DNA of 64,000 bases from BP-464 sp045805505 (GCA_045805505.1 JBJMLA010000124.1:19841-83840), one strand, 5' to 3'; counted from the stretch's first letter, positions 40,741 to 50,644 are shown. The notes: generated by a model not told the origin, from the letters alone. Numbers and translations: made by a program.

Positions 40741-41157
40741 CTAGCTGCGCCGCTGCGTGTCCGCGGTCTCCTCGTTGCGGGCCCAGCGCTCGTCCTTGCC
40801 GTTGTCGTCGGCGTCCGGATCGAGCTCGGACGCCCGCTCCTGATGCTCCTGGGCGGTGCGGCCCTCGCGCTCGGCGAACGCGGCGCGCTCCTGCGCCTCG
40901 GCACGCTCGCGCTTGGCGACCGCCGCGGCCTCGCGGGCCTCGGCCTCGGCGCGGTCGGCGATCGCGGACTTCTCCTCGGCGACGGCGCCGTGGCGCTCGG
41001 CGCGAACCCTGCGCTGCTCGGCCTTGGTACGCAGCTCGGCGGCCTCGGTACGATGCGCCTCGAGCTTGCGGTTGCGTGCGGCGCGGCTGACGAGCACCAG
41101 CAGTGCGATGAGCACGATGGCGCCTACGACGATGGCGATGATGGTTCCGGTGTCCAT
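40741..41157 (-). CDS. Membrane-anchored coiled-coil protein
   Basis: 138 aa from ATG 41157 with GGGAGGAG upstream. One N-terminal helix (TIIAIVVGAIVLIALLVLVS) anchors a highly charged Ala/Glu/Arg coiled coil at about residues 30-110 (AELRTKAEQRRVRAERHG, AEAREAAAVAKRERAEAQER). The tail is acidic and disordered (DPDADDNGKDERW). No enzymatic motif. This type of envelope stalk is common in actinobacteria and may interact with peptidoglycan or the stress response. Confidence 0.75.
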   Translation of the reverse strand: MDTGTIIAIVVGAIVLIALLVLVSRAARNRKLEAHRTEAAELRTKAEQRRVRAERHGAVAEEKSAIADRAEAEAREAAAVAKRERAEAQERAAFAEREGRTAQEHQERASELDPDADDNGKDERWARNEETADTQRRS

Positions 41158-41232
41158 TGGGACTCCTCCCTGAAGGGGTCGGGGTGTACCCGTAGGACGC
41201 GGCGGAGCCCCCGAAGTTGGGCGCGGGCGGGA

Positions 41233-41238
41233 TAGGCT
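41233..41238 (+). promoter_or_regulatory. -10 element TAGGCT of the hotdog-like gene
   Basis: Seven nt before ATG 41246; leaderless spacing. Confidence 0.55.
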
Positions 41239-41245
41239 CGCGCCG

Positions 41246-41926
41246 ATGGGAGAGACCGTCACCATCGATCGCCGTTTCTGCGGCCCACCCGAAAGCGCCA
41301 ACGGTGGTTACGCGTGCGGGCTCGTCGCCCGAGCGATCCCGGGACCGGTCGAGGTGACGCTGCGGGTGCCGCCGCCCCTGGACACGCCACTGCTTCTCGA
41401 GGAGACCGAGGACGGCGCGGTCCTGCTCGACGGCGAGACGATCGTGGCACAGGGACGGCCCGCCGCCGTCGACGCCACCCCGGGCGAGCCGGTCTCGGTG
41501 GCCGAGGCGGTGGCCGCCGCGGCGCTCTACCCGTGGCGCGACGGGCATCCGTATCCCACGTGCTACGTCTGCGGCCCGGCACGCGCAGACGGTCTCGGGA
41601 TCTACCCCGGTCCCGTCGAGGGCCGAAGCCTGTTCGCGGCGCCCTGGACGCCGGCCGGCGACGAGCCGGAGCTGGTCTGGGCCGCGCTCGATTGCCCCAG
41701 CGGGATCGTCACGGACCTCTTCGGGGGCGTCGGCCGGATGCTGCTGGGCCGGCTGACGGCCGAGCTGCTCGCTCCGGTGCAGGCGGGCGAGACGCACGTG
41801 GTTCAGGCGTGGCCGATCGCCCGCGACGGCCGCAAGCTGCACACGGCCAGCGCGCTGTTCACCGCGTCCGGGGACCTGGTCGCGAGGGCCCGCGCCGTGT
41901 GGATCGAGGTCGAGTCGCCCGCCTAG
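41246..41926 (+). CDS. Probable hotdog-fold thioesterase-like protein
   Basis: 226 aa. FCGPPESANGGYACGLVARA near the N-terminus and WAALDCPSGI near 150 match the two halves of a double-hotdog acyl-CoA thioesterase. A central CYVCGPARADGLGI with two close cysteines is unusual. Cytoplasmic. It likely hydrolyses or binds an acyl-CoA; substrate unknown. The stop shares CTAG with the convergent selO gene. Confidence 0.72.
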   Translation: MGETVTIDRRFCGPPESANGGYACGLVARAIPGPVEVTLRVPPPLDTPLLLEETEDGAVLLDGETIVAQGRPAAVDATPGEPVSVAEAVAAAALYPWRDGHPYPTCYVCGPARADGLGIYPGPVEGRSLFAAPWTPAGDEPELVWAALDCPSGIVTDLFGGVGRMLLGRLTAELLAPVQAGETHVVQAWPIARDGRKLHTASALFTASGDLVARARAVWIEVESPA

Positions 41927-43377
41927 GTGCCGCAGAACGTCTGGTAGCGCCCGAACGTCTCGGGGGCGGGTTCGGCGTAGCGCTCGAGCCCGGGCCGGGC
42001 GTCGAACGGCGCGCTGACCGCCTCGAGCAGGCGCTCGAACGGCGCGAGGTCCCCGGCGGTCGCGGCCGCCAGCGCCTCCTCGACCAGATGGTTGCGCGGG
42101 ATGTAGAGCGGGTTGACGCGGTCCATGGCGCCGGGATCGGCCAGGGGGCGCCAGCGTTCGAGCCAGTCGCTGAACTCCGGCGCGCCCGCGAAGAGCACGC
42201 CCGCGGCCGCCGTGTCACCGCGGTGCTCGGCGGCCAGCGCCCGGAAGAACGATGTGTAGTCGACGCGGTGGGCGTGCAGCAGCGCGAGGATCTCGCCGAG
42301 CATGTCGTCGTGCGCGGCCCCCTCGGCGGGCAGGCCGAGCTTGGCGCGCATGCCGCGCAGCCAGTGGCCCTCGAACCGCTGCGGATACGTGTGCAGCACG
42401 GCGGTCACGTCCTGCACCGCGGTGTCCTGGTCGGCGTGGACGAGCGGCAGGATCGCCTCCGCGAGACGCGCGAGGTTCCACTGCGCGATCCCCGGCTGCT
42501 GGCCGTAGGCGTAGCGGCCGGCATGGTCGATCGAGCTGTAGACGGTCGCCGGGTCGTAGGCCTCCATGAACGCGCAGGGCCCGTAGTCGATCGTCTCGCC
42601 GGAGATCGTCATGTTGTCGGTGTTCATCACGCCGTGGATGAAGCCGGCGAGCATCCAGCGGCACACGAGCGACGCCTGCGCCTCGACGACGGCCTCGAAG
42701 AACGCGAGGTAGGGCCGCTCGGCGCCGGCAATCTCGGGGTGGTGGCGGGCGATCGCGTAGTCGGCGAGCCGTCGAACGACCTCCGGGCCGAGCTGCGTCG
42801 CCGCGTACTGAAACGTGCCGACCCGCAGGTGGCTGGCGGCCACGCGCGTCAGCACCGCGCCGGGAAGCATGGTCTCGCGCCGCACGTCCTCGCCGGTGGC
42901 GACGACGGCGAGCGCGCGCGTGGTCGGGATCCCCAGCGCGTGCATCGCCTCGCCGATGACGTACTCGCGCAGCATCGGCCCCACGGCCGCGTTGCCGTCA
43001 CCGCCGCGGGCGAACGGCGTGCGGCCCGAGCCCTTCAGGTGCAGGTCGTGGCGGCGACCGTCCCGGCCGAGGACCTCGCCGAGCAGCAGGGCACGGCCGT
43101 CGCCCAGCCGCGGCTGGAACATCCCGAACTGGTGGCCCGCGTAGGCCTGCGCGACGATCGCCGCGCCCTCGGGAGCCGCGGCGCCGGCGAGGATCTCGAG
43201 CCCCTCGGCCGTGCGCAGCGCGTCGGCGTCGAGGCCGAGCTCCTCGGCGAGCTCAGCGTTGAAGGCCAGCAGGCGCGGCTCCGGCACCGGCCGGGTGCGC
43301 CATTCGGTGTTCAGCTCGGGCAGCTCGCGGACGTAGGAGTTGTCGAACGCGAACAGCGAGCGGGCGGCGACGGGCAT
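41923..43377 (-). CDS. selO: Protein adenylyltransferase SelO (YdiU family)
   Basis: 484 aa, a pseudokinase-fold enzyme that AMPylates proteins in redox homeostasis. Key parts: AGHQFGMFQPRLGDGRA, LHLKGSGRTPFARGGDGNAA (nucleotide lysine), REYVIGEAMHALGIPTTRAL, HGVMNTDNMTISGETIDYGP (catalytic loop Asn and metal Asp). The protein ends YQTFCGT; the Cys close to the C-terminus matches the redox residue (Sec in animals). Length is typical. TAGCGT is 8 nt before the ATG. Confidence 0.95.
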   Translation of the reverse strand: MPVAARSLFAFDNSYVRELPELNTEWRTRPVPEPRLLAFNAELAEELGLDADALRTAEGLEILAGAAAPEGAAIVAQAYAGHQFGMFQPRLGDGRALLLGEVLGRDGRRHDLHLKGSGRTPFARGGDGNAAVGPMLREYVIGEAMHALGIPTTRALAVVATGEDVRRETMLPGAVLTRVAASHLRVGTFQYAATQLGPEVVRRLADYAIARHHPEIAGAERPYLAFFEAVVEAQASLVCRWMLAGFIHGVMNTDNMTISGETIDYGPCAFMEAYDPATVYSSIDHAGRYAYGQQPGIAQWNLARLAEAILPLVHADQDTAVQDVTAVLHTYPQRFEGHWLRGMRAKLGLPAEGAAHDDMLGEILALLHAHRVDYTSFFRALAAEHRGDTAAAGVLFAGAPEFSDWLERWRPLADPGAMDRVNPLYIPRNHLVEEALAAATAGDLAPFERLLEAVSAPFDARPGLERYAEPAPETFGRYQTFCGT

Positions 43378-43385
43378 CGCCTTTG

Positions 43386-43391
43386 ACGCTA
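43386..43391 (-). promoter_or_regulatory. -10 element TAGCGT of selO
   Basis: Reads ACGCTA on the plus strand, 8 nt before ATG 43377, and falls in the gap behind bioD, so selO has its own promoter. Confidence 0.5.
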
Positions 43392-43395
43392 CCCG

Positions 43396-43989
43396 TCAGC
43401 TCAGCCAGTCCATCACCGGCAGGTTCGACGCGTCACCGTCGCGCTCGAGCACGTGGGCCTCGAGGAACTCGCGGTTCGACGCCTCGATCACCGACGGCTC
43501 CTGGGGCCACGGCGTCAGCACGACGGCTCGCACATCGAGATCGCGGGCCGCCTCGAGCGTGAGCAGCGTGTGGTTGATCGTGCCGAGCGCGGGCCGGGCT
43601 GCGACGACGACCGGCAGCCCCAGCTCGAGCGCGAAGTCACGGACGGTGTACGAGCGGGTCAGCGGCACGAGCAGGCCGCCCACGCCCTCGACGACCACGA
43701 CGTCGTGGCCCTCCGCCGCGCCGCGAGCGTTGGCCAGCAGCGCCCTCGGGTCGAGCTCGGTGCCGGCCAGCTCGGCGGCGAGGTGCGGCGAGACCGGCGG
43801 CTGGAACGTGTAGGCCGGCGTCGCGCCGAGCAGCTCGTGGTCGTGCGGGCCCGGGTCGTCGAGCCCGGTCAGCACCGGCTTGGCCACGCCGACTGAAAGT
43901 CCCTGGCGGCGCAGCTCGGCGGCGATGGCGCCCGCCAGGTAGGTCTTGCCGACGCCGGTGTCGGTCGCCGTGACGAAGACGCCGCGCAC
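43396..43989 (-). CDS. bioD: ATP-dependent dethiobiotin synthetase
   Basis: 197 aa. P-loop FVTATDTGVGKTYLAGAIAA at the N-terminus, GVAKPVLTGLDD (substrate lysine), VVEGVGGLLVPLT and NHTLLTLEAARD. It closes the ureido ring of dethiobiotin from DAPA and CO2. The start is 6 nt after the bioF stop. It is the last gene of the bioB-bioF-bioD operon. Confidence 0.95.
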   Translation of the reverse strand: MRGVFVTATDTGVGKTYLAGAIAAELRRQGLSVGVAKPVLTGLDDPGPHDHELLGATPAYTFQPPVSPHLAAELAGTELDPRALLANARGAAEGHDVVVVEGVGGLLVPLTRSYTVRDFALELGLPVVVAARPALGTINHTLLTLEAARDLDVRAVVLTPWPQEPSVIEASNREFLEAHVLERDGDASNLPVMDWLS

Positions 43990-43995
43990 GCGGGG

Positions 43996-45269
<1,274 letters not shown>

Positions 45270-45273
<4 letters not shown>

Positions 45274-46433
45274 GCCGCGTCCTCCGCCGGCCAGACGTTC
45301 TCGGCGCCGTCGGGCCTCGGCGGCACCACCTTCTTGGCGGCGAAGCGCAGCTGCGAGGACGGATCCCACAGCCGCACGTGCAGGTCGATCGGGGTCTCCA
45401 CGGCGGGCTCCTCGACGGCCGCGAGCGCCGGGGTGTCGCCCTCGAGCCAGCCGCTGCGGTTGTCGGGCCGCGGGTTCGCCCCGTTGTCGCTGTGGCGCGC
45501 GACGTTGAGGCCGTGCTCCTCGAACATCGCGCGGTCCTCCTCGGGGGTCGAGCCCAGCGTCGTCAGGAAGTTGCCCATCATCACGCCGTTGAGGCCGGCC
45601 TTGACGGCGAGCGTCTGGAGCTCGCCGATGTTCTCGTTGCGCCCGCCGCAGAGGCGGAACAGCGCGTCGGGCAGGATCAGCCGGAAGATGGCGATCCACT
45701 TGACGGCCTCGACGGGGTCCATGTAGTCGCGGTTGCCGAACTTGGTGCCTGGGCGCGGGTTGAGCAGGTTGATCGGCACCGACGTCGGGTTGATCTTGGC
45801 CAGCTCGAAGGCCATCTCGACGCGCTGCTCCTCGGACTCGCCGAGGTTGAGGATCCCGCCGACGCAGGTCTCGAGGCCCGCCTCGCGGACCGCGTCGATG
45901 GTGCGCAGCCGGCCCTCGTAGCGGACCGTCGAGGAGACCTCGGGGTAGTAGGACTCCGCCGTCTCGACGTTGTGGTGGACGCGCTGGATGCCCGCGTCCT
46001 TGAGCGCCTTGGCGCGGGCCACGCTCATGTGGCCGACCGAGGCGCAGCGCTTGAGGTTGGTCTGCTCGGCGACGAGCTTGGCGCCGTCGAGGATCTTCTG
46101 GAAGTCGCGCTTGGAGAGCCCCTGGCCCTGCGTGACCATGCAGAAGCGGTGTGCGCCGGCGGCCTCGGCGGCCTTGGCGTGCTCGAGGATCTGCTCGGGC
46201 TCCATCATCGCGTGCAGCGGCGTCTCGGCCTCGGCGAAGCGCGACTGCGCGCAGAAGCCGCAGTCCTCGGCGCAGCCGCCGGACTTGGCGTTGACGAGCG
46301 AGCACATGTCGGTCGAGTCGCCGAAACGCTCGACGCGCGCGTTCCATGCGCGATCGATCAGCGCCTCGATGTCGTCTCGATCGGTCAGGCGCCCGAGGGC
46401 CAGGGCCTCCTCGGGGGAGATGAGCGGCGGCAT
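45270..46433 (-). CDS. bioB: Biotin synthase with long C-terminal extension
   Basis: 387 aa from ATG 46433. Radical-SAM enzyme inserting sulfur into dethiobiotin. Cluster motif CAEDCGFCAQS (Cys54, Cys58, Cys61), TQGQGLSKRDF, VHHNVETAESYYPEV, GGILNLGESEEQRVEMAFEL, INLLNPRPGTKF. After the family end near residue 320 there are about 65 extra residues (PIDLHVRLWDPSSQLRFAAK and surroundings) of unknown role. TAGCTT lies 8 nt before the ATG. First gene of bioB-bioF-bioD. Confidence 0.95.
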
Positions 46434-46441
46434 GGGCGGGA

Positions 46442-46447
46442 AAGCTA
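46442..46447 (-). promoter_or_regulatory. -10 element TAGCTT of the bioB operon
   Basis: Reads AAGCTA on the plus strand, 8 nt before ATG 46433. No BirA- or BioQ-like palindrome is evident beside it. Confidence 0.5.
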
Positions 46448-46578
46448 AGGACGGCGGCGGACAACACCCCTCGCGCGGCGCCGACACGAAATAACAGAAG
46501 TGGGGATTTCGGAACCGAACGGAACGCGCCAGACTTCGCATCCGCATGTGTCCCCGCTTCGTCCGGTCCGGCGATCCG

Positions 46579-46965
46579 ATGTCCTCCACACCCCCGATCC
46601 GTGTGCTGCTGTGTGACGACGTCCAGGCGTTCCGCGCCCTGGTCCGCTACTCGCTGGAGGACGAGGACGGCATCGAGGTGGTCGGCGAGGCCGCCGACGG
46701 CAACGAGGGCATCCGGCAGGCCAAGGACCTGCAGCCCGACGTGATCCTCCTGGATCTGTCGATGCCCGAGTGCGACGGGCTCGAGGCGATTCCCGCCATG
46801 GTGCGCAACGCGCCGCGCGCGCAGATCGTCGCGCTGTCGGGCTTCAGCGCCGAGCGCATGGCCGAGCCGGTCATCGCCCGCGGGGCGACCGCCTACCTCG
46901 AGAAGGGCGTCGAGCTCACCGAAGTCGTGGCGACCATCCGCGGCGTGCACGCCGCGGCGGCCTAG
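46579..46965 (+). CDS. Single-domain response regulator (receiver only)
   Basis: 128 aa from ATG 46579. VLLCDDVQAFRALVRYSLED (Asp13/14), VILLDLSMPECDGLEAIP with phospho-Asp near 59, IVALSGF (switch Ser) and AYLEKG with the conserved Lys. No output domain follows. It could act as a phosphate sink or protein-protein switch. No kinase is nearby. An upstream in-frame ATG at 46546 would add 11 residues. The stop shares CTAG with xthA. Confidence 0.9.
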   Translation: MSSTPPIRVLLCDDVQAFRALVRYSLEDEDGIEVVGEAADGNEGIRQAKDLQPDVILLDLSMPECDGLEAIPAMVRNAPRAQIVALSGFSAERMAEPVIARGATAYLEKGVELTEVVATIRGVHAAAA

Positions 46966-47717
46966 GCCAGCTCGAGCACCAGCGGCGCGTGGTCGCTGGG
47001 CTTGGTGCCCTTGCGGTAGTCGCGGACGATCGCGCACTCGCGCAGACGGGGAAGGAGCGACTCGCGGACCAGCGCGAGGTCGATGCGCAGGCCCATCCCG
47101 CGGTGGAAGTGGCCCTGGCGGTAGTCCCACCAGGTGAAGCGCTGCTCGCCGGGATGCAGATGCGCGCTCGCGTCGACGAACCCGCGGTCCAGGATCGCCC
47201 GCAGCCGCAAACGCTCGTCCTCGGTGACGTGGGTCGAGCCGGCGAACGCCTCGGGGTCGTAGACGTCGATGTCGGCGGGCGCGACGTTGAAGTCGCCGAG
47301 GATGACGTCGAGGTCGTCGGCGCGAGCGGCGATCGCGTCGAGGAAGGCGAGCTTCTCATCGAAGAACTGCGTGTCCACCTCGCGCCCGTTCGTGACGTAG
47401 GTGCTGGCGACCCGCAGGCCGCCGGCCAGCGCCTCGCACCAGCGCGCCTCGTCGGGCGCCCGCTCGCCCGGAAGCCCGCACGCGCCGCCCTCCAGCTCGA
47501 CCCCGTCGCGGGCGAGGATCGCCACGCCGGCCCAGCGCCCGCCGCTGTGATGGTGGGCGCGGTAGCCGGCCGCCTGCAGCTCGTCGGCGGGGAACGCCGC
47601 CGCGTCGACCTTCGTCTCCTGCAGGCACACGACGTCCGGCGCCTGGTCCTGGAGGAACTCCAGGACCCGCGGCAGCCGGGCGTTGAGCGAGTTGACGTTC
47701 CAGGTGACCAGCTTCAC
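46962..47717 (-). CDS. xthA: Exodeoxyribonuclease III / AP endonuclease
   Basis: 251 aa, GTG start. EEP-fold nuclease: LVTWNVNSLNARLPRVLEFL, CLQETK (metal Glu), GDFNVAPADIDVYDP (catalytic Asp/Asn), FTWWDYRQGHFHRGMGLRID and SDHAPL (catalytic His). It repairs abasic sites. TAGCGT lies 8 nt upstream of the start. Complete and of standard length. Confidence 0.95.
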   Translation of the reverse strand: MKLVTWNVNSLNARLPRVLEFLQDQAPDVVCLQETKVDAAAFPADELQAAGYRAHHHSGGRWAGVAILARDGVELEGGACGLPGERAPDEARWCEALAGGLRVASTYVTNGREVDTQFFDEKLAFLDAIAARADDLDVILGDFNVAPADIDVYDPEAFAGSTHVTEDERLRLRAILDRGFVDASAHLHPGEQRFTWWDYRQGHFHRGMGLRIDLALVRESLLPRLRECAIVRDYRKGTKPSDHAPLVLELA

Positions 47718-47725
47718 CGGCCGGG

Positions 47726-47731
47726 ACGCTA
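47726..47731 (-). promoter_or_regulatory. -10 element TAGCGT of xthA
   Basis: Reads ACGCTA on the plus strand, 8 nt before GTG 47717 and 6 nt downstream of the neighbouring secreted-protein stop. Confidence 0.5.
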
Positions 47732-47736
47732 GGGCA

Positions 47737-48234
47737 CTAGCGGCGCACGCGCAGGCGCACGAAGAACCGCAGCGTCTTGCCGCCGGGGTTCAGCACGACC
47801 TTGGCGGAGCGGTTCTTGCGCGCCGAGCTGCGCCCGAACGCGTTGACCTTGAGCCGCAGCACGTGGGTGACGCGCTTACACGACCGGGAGCGACCGGTGG
47901 CGATGCGCACGCCGCGGACCGAGACCTTGGCCGTGTAGGCGCTGCGGGCGCAGCGGACGCGCAGGTTCGTGTGGCCCCGGACGACCCGGATCGACGGCCC
48001 CGCGGCGAACGCGGCGCGCAGGAGGTCGTCGCAGTCGGTGTAGGCCGAGACGTCGGTCGGCATGGCCTTGAGGCCGCGCCGGAGCGCGGTCGGCGAGTAG
48101 ATGCGGTCGAGGTCGCCGTCGGAGACGCAGTCCTTCAGGGCGCCGGCGCCGCTGTTGGGCGTGGCGCCTGCGGGAAGCGCGGACGAGAGGAGGGCGGTCG
48201 AGGCGACCACCACGAGCACGATGCGATTGATCAT
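47737..48234 (-). CDS. Secreted basic hypothetical protein
   Basis: 165 aa with signal peptide (MINRIVLVVVASTALLSSAL, AGA cleavage). The mature region has a short helical part containing DLDRIYSPTALRRGLKAMPT and CDDLLRAAF, then a basic beta-rich C-terminus (RVRCARSAYTAKVSVRGVRI, LNPGGKTLRFFVRLRVRR). Four cysteines may form disulfides. No family recognised; similar Arg-rich Ig-like tails are frequent in secreted proteins of this group. Confidence 0.65.
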   Translation of the reverse strand: MINRIVLVVVASTALLSSALPAGATPNSGAGALKDCVSDGDLDRIYSPTALRRGLKAMPTDVSAYTDCDDLLRAAFAAGPSIRVVRGHTNLRVRCARSAYTAKVSVRGVRIATGRSRSCKRVTHVLRLKVNAFGRSSARKNRSAKVVLNPGGKTLRFFVRLRVRR

Positions 48235-48291
48235 GTGCACCTGAACGGTCGCGGGCGGGATGAGTCGCGCACCAACGGGAACAGTTGGCGC

Positions 48292-48663
48292 ATGGACCCC
48301 GACGTCACCGCACTGCTCGAGCTGCCGACCTGGGCCGTCGTGGGCTGGTCCCCGGACCCGCGGCGCGACTCCCACGGCGTCGCCGCGTTCCTCGAGGCCC
48401 ATGGCAAGCGCGTGCTGCGCGTCAACCCGGTCGCGCCGGAGGCGGACGCAGCGTCGCTGGCCGAACTCGACGAGGTGCCCGACGTGGTCGACATCTTCCG
48501 CCGCGCCGACCAGGCCGGCGTCCATGTCGACGAGGCGATCGCGCTGGGCGCTCGCGGCGTCTGGCTGCAGCTCGGGGTGATCGACGAGGCAGCGGCCGCG
48601 CGGGCGCGGGCGGCGGGACTCGTCGTGGTCATGGACCGCTGCCCGAAGATCGAGTGGCGGTAG
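48292..48663 (+). CDS. CoA-binding domain protein (YccU-like)
   Basis: 123 aa. Rossmann fold with WAVVGWSPDPRRDSHGVAAF, VLRVNPVAPEAD, PDVVDIFRRADQAGVHVDEA, GVWLQLGVIDEAAAARARAA and VVMDRCPKIEW, all hallmarks of the CoA_binding_2 family. It probably binds CoA or a nucleotide and may sense acyl-CoA. A small inverted repeat, CCAAC-N7-GTTGG, at 48272-48288 lies 3 nt before the ATG and may be a regulatory site. Confidence 0.9.
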   Translation: MDPDVTALLELPTWAVVGWSPDPRRDSHGVAAFLEAHGKRVLRVNPVAPEADAASLAELDEVPDVVDIFRRADQAGVHVDEAIALGARGVWLQLGVIDEAAAARARAAGLVVVMDRCPKIEWR

Positions 48664-48673
48664 CTCCCCTGAA

Positions 48674-48726
48674 GCGTCGAGTGGACACTTGAAGGGCTCA
48701 GGGCCCCTCAACTGTCCACTCGATGC
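48674..48726. repeat. 53-nt imperfect palindrome between convergent genes
   Basis: Outer arms GCGTCGAGTGGACA and TGTCCACTCGATGC pair at 13 of 14 positions; inner arms CTTGAAGGG and CCCCTCAAC pair at 7 of 9. It fills the 71-bp gap between the CoA-binding gene and the DUF3037 gene. Likely a bidirectional terminator or a dispersed repeat. Confidence 0.8.
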
Positions 48727-48734
48727 CGAGCGCG

Positions 48735-49115
48735 CTAGCCCACCAGCCGCGCGAACAGCCGGTCGAGGTCGGCCTGCGGGTCGGTCGTCAGGCCGGTGTG
48801 GACGGGGGAGGGCTGGACGATCGTCGAGGACGGCGCGGCGATCCAGCCGAAGCGGTCGGACTGATCGAGGCGCGACAGCGGCGTGTCGCCGTCGCCCGCG
48901 GCCACGGCGACGATCGAGTCGAGCGCCGGACGCACCGCGGCCGGGTCGCAGTCCGGCGACACCGCGCGCAGGCGGTCTTCGTCGAGGTGCACGCGAGCGG
49001 CGAGGAACCCGCGGCGCCGGCAGTAGAGGACGACACCGACGTTGAGCCGCTCGCCGCGCTCGACGCTCGGCACGATGCGCAGGACGGCGTAGGCGAACCC
49101 CTCAGCTCCGGGCAT
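48735..49115 (-). CDS. DUF3037 domain protein
   Basis: 126 aa. Starts MPGAEGFAYAVLRIVPSVER, then GERLNVGVVLYCRRRGFLAA, a family-defining stretch. Proteins of this family commonly sit beside HipA-like kinases; here the start lies 14 bp inside the 3' end of the HipA-like gene. The role is unknown; partner or target of the kinase is inferred from the pairing. Confidence 0.85.
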   Translation of the reverse strand: MPGAEGFAYAVLRIVPSVERGERLNVGVVLYCRRRGFLAARVHLDEDRLRAVSPDCDPAAVRPALDSIVAVAAGDGDTPLSRLDQSDRFGWIAAPSSTIVQPSPVHTGLTTDPQADLDRLFARLVG

Positions 49116-49851
49116 CCTCGGCCTCCTCGACGAACGCGCGCGGCGCGATCAGGCGGGTGCGCAGGAAGCCCAGCAGCTGCTCGCGAGCCGCGCCCGGGTC
49201 GGCGCCCAGCCACGTGTCGGGAACCTGCTCGACGACGCCGTCGACCGCGGCGAGCGCACGCTCGGCGAGCCGCTCGTCGGCTGCCGCGAGCGGCTCGGCG
49301 CGCGGCAGCAGGACGTGCTCGGCGATCATCGGGAACGGCGCCGCGGCGGTCTCCGACAGCGGCGTCGGGCCGTGCTGGCGAAACAGTGCGGCGCCGTGGT
49401 CGATCAGCCACGTGCGCCCGTGCCAGACCAGCAGGTTCGGGTTGCGCGGCGTCCGGTCGACGTTGGTGATCAGCGCGTCGAGCCAGACGACGTCGGCGGC
49501 GAACGCGGGATCGGCGGCGCTCGCGTCGGCGGGCGTGAAGGGCAGCGCGCCGGGCAGGAAGTCGACGCCGAGGTTGATCCCCGGGCTGGCCTGGATGAGC
49601 TCCTGGATCTCGGGATCCGGCTCGGCGCGGGCGAGCTCCGGATCGATCTCGAGCAGTTCCAGCCGGGGCACGGGCAGGCCGAGCGCCCGCGCCAGCTCGC
49701 CGCCGACGATCTCGGCGACCAGGGCGCCCGGGCCCTGGCCGGCTCCCCGGAACTTCGCGACATAGAGCCCGTCGTCGTCGGCCTCGACCAGGCCCGGCAG
49801 CGAGCCGCCCTCGCGCAGCGGGGCGACGTAGCGGGTCGCGCGCAGCGTCAC
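49102..49851 (-). CDS. HipA-like kinase family protein
   Basis: 249 aa, GTG start overlapping the enoyl-CoA hydratase stop (GTGA). YVAKFRGAGQGPGALVAEIV gives the ATP lysine region, VVWLDALITNVDRTPRNPNL the catalytic-loop Asp/Asn, and TWLIDHGAALF the metal-binding Asp, as in the HipA family. It is about 180 residues shorter than E. coli HipA and lacks its N-terminal subdomain. Together with DUF3037 it resembles a two-gene module often annotated as HipA family kinase plus DUF3037. Confidence 0.85.
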   Translation of the reverse strand: MTLRATRYVAPLREGGSLPGLVEADDDGLYVAKFRGAGQGPGALVAEIVGGELARALGLPVPRLELLEIDPELARAEPDPEIQELIQASPGINLGVDFLPGALPFTPADASAADPAFAADVVWLDALITNVDRTPRNPNLLVWHGRTWLIDHGAALFRQHGPTPLSETAAAPFPMIAEHVLLPRAEPLAAADERLAERALAAVDGVVEQVPDTWLGADPGAAREQLLGFLRTRLIAPRAFVEEAEDARS

Positions 49852-50630
49852 CGGCCCTGCCAGTTGGCCTGGCGCTTCTCGGCGAAGGCGCGCACGCCCT
49901 CCTTGAAGTCCTCGCTGGCGAAGCACGCCTTGCGCAGCGCGATCAGCTCCTGCTCGGTCTCGGCGTCGAGGCGCCACTTCGCGTCGAGCAGCTCGCGGAT
50001 GACGCGCTTGTTGCCGGTCACCGACAGGGGCGCGTTGGCCGCCAGCTCGACGGCCATCTCCAGCGCGGCCTCCTGGATCCAGTCGCCCGACGCCGTGCGG
50101 TTGACGAGCCCCCACTCGGCCGCGGTCTCGGCCTCGATGTAGCGGCCGAGCAGGAACAGCTCGCGCGTGCGCGGCACGCCGATCGCGTCGATGAAGCGCC
50201 GCAGCCCGGTGTGGGAGTAGACGAGCCCGAGCTTGGCCGGCGGCATGCCGAGCTTGATGTCCTTGGCGGCCACGCGGAAGTCGCAGGCCAGGGCGAGCTC
50301 GAGCCCGCCGCCGATGGTGTGCCCGCCACAGGCCGCGATCGTCGGCCGGTCGAAGCCGTCGAGGGCGTCGATCGCGCTGGTGAACGGGTGCGCGACGAGC
50401 TTCTCGGCCTCGACGGTGAAGACGTCGTCGGGGATGTCGCCGATGTCGTAGCCCGACGAGAACATCCCGTCGGCGCCCGTGAGGATCACGCACTTCGCGT
50501 CGGTCGCCGCGAGGCTCTCGGCGATGCCGTCGAGGATCGCGTGATCGAGCGCGTTGCGCTTGTCGGGGTTCGAGATCGTCAGGCGCAGCACGCCGTCGGC
50601 GGGCTGGTCATGCAGCAGCTGTCCGGGCAT
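49848..50630 (-). CDS. Enoyl-CoA hydratase/isomerase family protein
   Basis: 260 aa crotonase fold: LTISNPDKRNALDHAIL, ILTGADGMFSSGYDIGDI (oxyanion hole), CGGHTIGGGLELALACDFRV, GMPPAKLGLVYSHTG. The second catalytic Glu region (YIEAETAAEWGLVNR) is present. It hydrates or isomerises enoyl-CoA in fatty-acid breakdown. TAGGCT lies 8 nt before the ATG; it heads an operon with the HipA-like and DUF3037 genes. Confidence 0.9.
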   Translation of the reverse strand: MPGQLLHDQPADGVLRLTISNPDKRNALDHAILDGIAESLAATDAKCVILTGADGMFSSGYDIGDIPDDVFTVEAEKLVAHPFTSAIDALDGFDRPTIAACGGHTIGGGLELALACDFRVAAKDIKLGMPPAKLGLVYSHTGLRRFIDAIGVPRTRELFLLGRYIEAETAAEWGLVNRTASGDWIQEAALEMAVELAANAPLSVTGNKRVIRELLDAKWRLDAETEQELIALRKACFASEDFKEGVRAFAEKRQANWQGR

Positions 50631-50638
50631 CAGGCCCG

Positions 50639-50644
50639 AGCCTA
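50639..50644 (-). promoter_or_regulatory. -10 element TAGGCT of the enoyl-CoA hydratase operon
   Basis: Reads AGCCTA on the plus strand, 8 nt before ATG 50630, in the gap behind the biotin-carrier gene. Confidence 0.5.
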
